A DNA stretch of 64,000 nt. Origin: Rhodobacteraceae bacterium LNNU 3342 (GTDB lineage: Bacteria > Pseudomonadota > Alphaproteobacteria > Rhodobacterales > Rhodobacteraceae). The notes under the pieces are model-generated. The model was not told the DNA's origin and ran no database searches. It saw only the letters and a program-made list of their open reading frames with translations. The position numbers and the translations under genes are program-made. The stretch is from positions 62,001 to 126,000 of the forward strand of contig VUAW01000007.1 of NCBI GenBank assembly GCA_008711135.1, read 5' to 3'. Below are positions 60,208 to 64,000 of the stretch, in pieces (position 1 is the first letter of the stretch; every line of letters begins with the position of its first letter).

Positions 60208-60759
60208 TTATGTTGCCTGGCCCGCAACCTGGCGTTCGAGCTCTTCGATCGCGGTTTTTACTGCGGGCTGGTGGGGATGTATAGCATGGGCCTGCCGAAA
60301 GGCCGCGAGCGCGCGTTCAGGTGCGTCCAGTTCTTCCATGATGGTGGCAACGCCGGTCAACGCGCCGAAATGCTGCGGGTTCAGCGTCAGGGCTCGCTCA
60401 AGATCCGCAAGTGCCGGCCCATAAAGCCCGCGCTGATAAAGCGCCGTCGCCCGGGCGTGCCAGCCCTCGGCGAAATCGGGCGCGTGATCGGTCAGGGCGG
60501 TCAAATGCTCAATCGCCTCATCAACCGCGCCACGATCCAGCGCGTCACGTCCTCGCTGCAGCAGCAGGTCGGCCGTGGGCGAACCCGACCGGGACCATTC
60601 CGCGATGATCCGACGTTCGATCCGCATCCAATCCTGCTGGTCCGGGCGCTGAAGCTCGGCCAGAAGATCCTCGACCGGCTCAGCCATGCCTCCGCCGGGC
60701 CAGAGCCCGGCGACCGCTGCCGCGACGACAAGATTGAGAATGCGCGTATAACAACCCAT
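60208..60759 (-). CDS. Secreted TPR protein
   Basis: The 183-residue product from ATG 60759 has a signal peptide (ILNLVVAAAVAGLWPGGGMA) and three to four TPR units (LQRGRDALDRGAVDEAIEHL, FAEGWHARATALYQRGLYGP, ALADLERALTLNPQHFGALT, ELDAPERALAAFRQAHAIHP). It should be periplasmic and bind another protein. It precedes the helicase gene by 11 bases, so they may share a transcript although the functions look different. A longer frame up to 61269 covers the SCP2 gene and is rejected. Confidence 0.8.
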   Translation of the reverse strand: MGCYTRILNLVVAAAVAGLWPGGGMAEPVEDLLAELQRPDQQDWMRIERRIIAEWSRSGSPTADLLLQRGRDALDRGAVDEAIEHLTALTDHAPDFAEGWHARATALYQRGLYGPALADLERALTLNPQHFGALTGVATIMEELDAPERALAAFRQAHAIHPHQPAVKTAIEELERQVAGQAT

Positions 60760-60828
60760 AACAGAGAGGAATGTAGCGCAACCGCGCGGAATTACGAGAG
60801 GCCGCGTGGTCAAATCCAAGGAGACAGC

Positions 60829-61119
60829 ATGAGCGACGTGATCCCTTCTGCGGTGGATGCCCTCAACGCCAAACTGGCAGGGCGGGGCTTTGATGGTCTG
60901 GCCAAGTTCGTGATCGAGGACGAAGGCGCGATCATGATCGACGAGGACGGTGCCCGCGCCGGCGACGAAGAGGCCGATGTCACCCTGACGGCCAGCACCG
61001 AAACCTTCCGCGGCATGTTGGAAGGCGACGTCAACCCGACCACCGCCTTCATGTCCGGCAAGCTGAAGGTGGACGGGAACATGGGGCTGGCTATGAAGCT
61101 CGGCTCGATTCTTGGCTAG
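60829..61119 (+). CDS. SCP2 sterol-binding domain protein
   Basis: The 96-residue protein consists of a single SCP2 fold, a small lipid- or acyl-binding domain: VDALNAKLAGRGFDGLAKFV, AIMIDEDGARAGDEEADVTL, FRGMLEGDVNPTTAFMSGKL and DGNMGLAMKLGSIL. ATG 60829 has AAGGAGAC upstream. Its end overlaps the hydrolase start by eight bases. The ligand is unknown; the neighbouring lipase-like enzyme suggests lipid handling. Confidence 0.88.
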   Translation: MSDVIPSAVDALNAKLAGRGFDGLAKFVIEDEGAIMIDEDGARAGDEEADVTLTASTETFRGMLEGDVNPTTAFMSGKLKVDGNMGLAMKLGSILG

Positions 61120-62056
61120 GCTTGCCCCCGCGCCCTTCCACGCGACCCTTGCCGACGGGCCAGAGGAGGTTCGCGCATTGCAGGTGCAAGCTGGTGACGG
61201 CGTACGCCTGCGCTTTGCCCTCTGGCCCGAAGGGGCCAAGGGGCGGGTCCTGATCCTGCCCGGCCGCACGGAATATTGCGAAAAATACGGCCGCGTCGCC
61301 CGTGACCTGCTGGCGCGCGGCTATGGGGCGGTGACGCTCGATTGGCGGGGACAGGGTCTGTCAGAACGGCTGACGCCCGATACGCGGGCGGGGCATGTCA
61401 AAAGTTTTCGGGATTTCCAGAAGGATTTGCAGGCGCTTCTTGAAGCGCTGGACGAACTGGGCGAGGCCCGGCCAAAGGTGATGATCGCCCATTCGATGGG
61501 TGGCTGCATCGGCCTGCGGGCGCTGCTGCGCGGGCTGCGGGTGCGCGCAGTGGCCTTTTCGGCGCCGATGTGGGGCATCCGCATGCGTCCCCATGCACTG
61601 CCCGCGGCCTGGGGGCTTTCGACCGCGGCGCGGCTGATGCGGATCAGCCACCGTTATGTGCCGGGGTCTGGCCCTGACATGTGGCTGCGCAACCAGCTGT
61701 TCGAGGGCAACCTGCTGACCTCTGATCCCGATACTTATGCATGGCTGGTTTCGCATCTGGAGGCAGAGCCCGATCTGGGTCTGGGCGGGCCGACGCTTGG
61801 CTGGCTGAACGCCGCGCTGCGCGAGGTGATGGCCTTGTCGCTGGCGCCCTCGCCCGCCGTGCCGGTGCATGTGGGGCTGGGCACTGATGAAGCGGTGGTT
61901 TCAACCCGGGCGATCCGGCGGCGCATGGCGCGATGGCCAAACGGCACGCTGGTGGAATACCCCGGCGCGCGGCATGAGATCATGATGGAGCGCCCGGAAC
62001 TGCGGAATGCGTTCCTTGATGCCGCAACGGCGCTGTTCGACCGGACAGCGGGCTAA
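61112..62056 (+). CDS. Alpha/beta hydrolase, lysophospholipase (PldB) type
   Basis: The 314-residue enzyme has the oxyanion region VLILPGRTEYCEKYGRVARD, the nucleophile elbow IAHSMGGCIGLRALL (Ala instead of the usual Gly before His-Ser), and a C-terminal catalytic His in YPGARHEIMMERPELRNAFL with the acid in LGTDEAVVS. The RTEYCEKYG start is typical of bacterial PldB-like monoacylglycerol or lysophospholipid hydrolases. The start is TTG 61112, inside the end of the SCP2 gene. Confidence 0.87.
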   Translation: MARLAPAPFHATLADGPEEVRALQVQAGDGVRLRFALWPEGAKGRVLILPGRTEYCEKYGRVARDLLARGYGAVTLDWRGQGLSERLTPDTRAGHVKSFRDFQKDLQALLEALDELGEARPKVMIAHSMGGCIGLRALLRGLRVRAVAFSAPMWGIRMRPHALPAAWGLSTAARLMRISHRYVPGSGPDMWLRNQLFEGNLLTSDPDTYAWLVSHLEAEPDLGLGGPTLGWLNAALREVMALSLAPSPAVPVHVGLGTDEAVVSTRAIRRRMARWPNGTLVEYPGARHEIMMERPELRNAFLDAATALFDRTAG

Positions 62057-62101
62057 CCGCAGCATCTGGTCGCGCAGCACCTCCGCGCTAAGATGCCGGT
62101 A

Positions 62102-63106
62102 ATGGCAGTGCTGACCTTTACCGACATGGGCATCTGGTGTCCGGCAGGCGACTTCTTCATTGATCCTTGGCGTCCGGTCGACCGGGCGCTGATCACCCAT
62201 GGCCATGCCGATCACGCGCGTTCGGGCCATGGGCGGTATCTTGCGACGGAAACTGCCGCGCCCGTCATGCGCCATCGCCTTGGTGACATCAGTCTTTCGA
62301 CGCTGCCTTATGGCGAAGTCCTGCGGATCGGCGATGCGCAGGTATCATTTCACCCGGCCGGACATGTGCCGGGTTCAGCCCAGATCCGGGTCGAGGTGGG
62401 CGGAGAGGTCTGGGTCGTGTCGGGGGACTACAAGCTGCACCACGACCCGCTGTCGGAGCCGTTTGAACCGCTGCGCTGCCATGCCTTTATCAGCGAATGC
62501 ACCTTTGGCCTGCCCGTCTTTCGCTGGACCGATCCGGCCGAGGTGATGTCCTCCATCACCGACTGGTGGGCTGCCAACCGGGCCGAGGGGCGATTTTCGG
62601 TCATCGGCGCCTATGCCTTTGGCAAGGCGCAACGGCTGCTGGCGGGGGTTGGCCCTATCGGCCCGATCCTGACCCACGGCGCTGTAGAGGCCACCAACCG
62701 CGTGATGCGCGACCAAGGCCTGCCCCTGCCCGTCACGGTGCAGGTGACGCCTGACCTGGACCTGAAGGCCCACGCCGGGGCGTTGGTCATCGCACCACCC
62801 TCGGCCCTTGGTGGGCCGTGGATCCGCCGCTTTGGCCCGGCTTCGACCGGGTTCGCCAGCGGCTGGATGGCGTTGCGCGGGGTGCGGCGGCGGCGGGCGG
62901 CCGATCGTGGCTTCGTGATCTCGGACCATGCGGACTGGCAGGGGCTGAACGAGGCGATCCGCGCCACGGGGGCTGAAAAAATCTTTGTCACCCACGGCTA
63001 TACCTCTGTCTTTCGTCGCTGGTTGGCCGAACAGGGCTATGACGCCGAAGTGGTCGCCACGGAATACGAAGGTGAGGCGCTGGAGGCCCCCGAGGTCATC
63101 GAATGA
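62102..63106 (+). CDS. Ligase-associated DNA exonuclease (metallo-beta-lactamase fold)
   Basis: The 334-residue enzyme has the metal-binding HGHADHARSGHGRYL, GHVPGSAQIRVEVGGEVWVV, SGDYKLHHDPLSEPFEPLRC and ISDHADWQGLNEAIRATGAE motifs of the SNM1/beta-CASP-like family that is coupled with an ATP-dependent ligase. It belongs to the bacterial ligase-exonuclease-Lhr helicase-phosphoesterase repair set. ATG 62102 (MAVLTFTDMG) fits relatives; ATG 62093 adds three residues. It overlaps the ligase gene by ATGA. Confidence 0.92.
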   Translation: MAVLTFTDMGIWCPAGDFFIDPWRPVDRALITHGHADHARSGHGRYLATETAAPVMRHRLGDISLSTLPYGEVLRIGDAQVSFHPAGHVPGSAQIRVEVGGEVWVVSGDYKLHHDPLSEPFEPLRCHAFISECTFGLPVFRWTDPAEVMSSITDWWAANRAEGRFSVIGAYAFGKAQRLLAGVGPIGPILTHGAVEATNRVMRDQGLPLPVTVQVTPDLDLKAHAGALVIAPPSALGGPWIRRFGPASTGFASGWMALRGVRRRRAADRGFVISDHADWQGLNEAIRATGAEKIFVTHGYTSVFRRWLAEQGYDAEVVATEYEGEALEAPEVIE

Positions 63107-64000
63107 AACGCTTTGCTGCGCTGTTCACCGCGCTAGACCGTACCACGCGCACCAATGCCAAGGTCGCCGCCCTTGCCGCCTATTTCCGCGAGGCGCCAGA
63201 GGAAGACCGGCTCTGGACCATGGCGCTTCTGTCCGGGCGCCGGCCAAGGCGGGCTGTCAGCGCCACGCAACTGCGGCTTTGGGCGGCGGAACGGGCACGC
63301 ATACCGCTCTGGCTCTTCGAGGAAGCCTATCCGGTGGTGGGCGACCTTGCGGAAACGATTGCGCTGGTCCTGCCGCCGCCCGCGCATGAAACCGACGCGC
63401 CGCTGTCTTACTGGACGCGGCTGCTGCTCGACATCGCCGCCGCGCCAGAACCCGCGCGGAAAGAGGCGATCCTCACAGCGTGGGACCAGTTGGACGAAAC
63501 GGAACGGTTCCTGTTCAACAAGCTGGTCACCGGCGGCTTTCGCATCGGCGTCAGCCAGAAGCTGATGACCCGCGCGCTGGCAGAGGCGACGGGTCAGGAT
63601 GAAGCCGTGCTGGCCCATCGCCTGATGGGCGACTGGGCACCACAGACCACGACCTTCGCCGCGCTGGTGATGGCGAATGATCCGTCCGCTAATCTGTCCA
63701 GACCCTACCCCTTTTGCCTCGCCCATGCGGTCGAAGGCGATCCCGCCGCGCTAGGGCCAGAGGAAGAATGGCTGGCGGAATGGAAATGGGACGGCATCCG
63801 CGCCCAGATCATCCGGCGCGGGGGCGAACATTACCTCTGGTCGCGAGGGGAGGAGCTGATGACCGACCGCTTCCCCGAATTCGCGGCGCTGCGGGATTTC
63901 CTGCCCGATGGCACCGTGATCGACGGCGAGGTTCTGGCTTGGGGCCAGGACAGCCCCCTGCCCTTCGCCGCCCTGCAAAAACGGATCGGGCGCAAGACCG
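63103..64000 (+). CDS. ATP-dependent DNA ligase, N-terminal part
   Basis: The frame from ATG 63103 runs off the window after 299 codons. The N-terminal helical domain (MKRFAALFTALDRTTRTNAK, FNKLVTGGFRIGVSQKLMTR) is followed by the adenylation domain with the active-site Lys228 in EWKWDGIRAQ and the downstream DGEVLAWG motif. It is the partner of the preceding exonuclease, with which it overlaps by four bases. It acts in a DNA repair pathway apart from NAD-dependent LigA; the downstream Lhr-like helicase gene would be expected beyond the window. Confidence 0.94.
   Translation, partial: MKRFAALFTALDRTTRTNAKVAALAAYFREAPEEDRLWTMALLSGRRPRRAVSATQLRLWAAERARIPLWLFEEAYPVVGDLAETIALVLPPPAHETDAPLSYWTRLLLDIAAAPEPARKEAILTAWDQLDETERFLFNKLVTGGFRIGVSQKLMTRALAEATGQDEAVLAHRLMGDWAPQTTTFAALVMANDPSANLSRPYPFCLAHAVEGDPAALGPEEEWLAEWKWDGIRAQIIRRGGEHYLWSRGEELMTDRFPEFAALRDFLPDGTVIDGEVLAWGQDSPLPFAALQKRIGRKT

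Noticed and set aside
59129-60424. 431-codon plus-strand frame opposite the helicase gene
   Set aside because: It is a mirror of the helicase core; there is no ribosome site and no family resemblance.

Overview
This is a high-GC (clearly above 60 percent) alphaproteobacterial chromosome segment, most likely from the Rhodobacterales/Rhodobacteraceae; the genus cannot be fixed from the sequence alone. The evidence is the conserved cysG-DUF2849-cysI-cysH-DUF934-fpr sulfur cluster next to an Lrp/AsnC regulator, the SUV3-like helicase / S4 protein / FdxA / CarD series, the surE-pcm-nlpD and DUF815-tatCBA arrangements, and abundant Ala/Pro/Glu-rich envelope proteins. I see no prophage, complete insertion sequence or CRISPR array. 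The window is packed: about 75 protein genes and one tRNA, no gene-free stretch longer than about 300 bases, and many ATGA start/stop overlaps that mark operons.

Layout. 1-5261 (minus): LysM protein, Atm1-type ABC exporter, YfgM-like TPR protein, BamB, and the 5' part of der. 5374-7133 (plus): a LOG-family phosphoribohydrolase translationally coupled to a cytochrome P450, followed by a large two-armed palindrome. 7307-13331: an Lrp-type regulator divergent from an assimilatory sulfate/sulfite reduction operon. 13398-15788: an Ala-rich anchored protein, infC with an ATA start codon, and a secreted protein of unknown function. 15985-22567 (minus): molybdopterin-binding protein, XdhC/CoxF, an OmpA-like protein, CoxE-like VWA protein and CoxD-like MoxR ATPase, which is a molybdoenzyme maturation set without the enzyme. 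22678-23214: a DUF421 membrane protein. 23162-29241 (minus): the urease locus ureDA-smORF-B-hyp-C and ureEFG, split by an oppositely oriented 92-residue gene.

29469-43219 (mostly plus): a secreted protein, pyrC-pyrE, dnaB, alr, a PqiA-like membrane protein, radA, cvpA, purF, DUF1284, bioY (minus), an SDR, surE-pcm-nlpD. 43224-49251 (minus): DUF815 ATPase with tatCBA, an FbpC-type ABC ATPase with a non-canonical SDR, a YHS protein, and rlmB. 49384-49467: tRNA-Tyr(GTA) with its own promoter. 49588-55748: a glycosyltransferase-like protein, a SIMPL protein, an 803-residue secretion/pilus-like fusion protein, cobT and cobS. 55797-60759 (minus): carD, fdxA, S4 protein, SUV3-like helicase, TPR protein. 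60829-64000 (plus): SCP2 protein, lysophospholipase-like hydrolase, and the ligase-associated exonuclease plus the start of an ATP-dependent DNA ligase that runs off the window.

How the genes work together. The sulfur operon takes activated sulfate to sulfide: CysH makes sulfite, CysI reduces it using siroheme made by CysG, and Fpr can supply reduced ferredoxin; DUF2849 and DUF934 are conserved partners of unknown role. The urease genes encode the three structural subunits and the nickel delivery proteins. The best candidates for undescribed biology are the 803-residue GspL/PilM-plus-GspC/PilP-like protein, the LOG-P450 pair, the small frame between ureA and ureB, the orphan Cox-type maturation genes, the DUF2849/DUF934 partners, and the helicase-S4 pair that abuts in one frame across a TAA codon.
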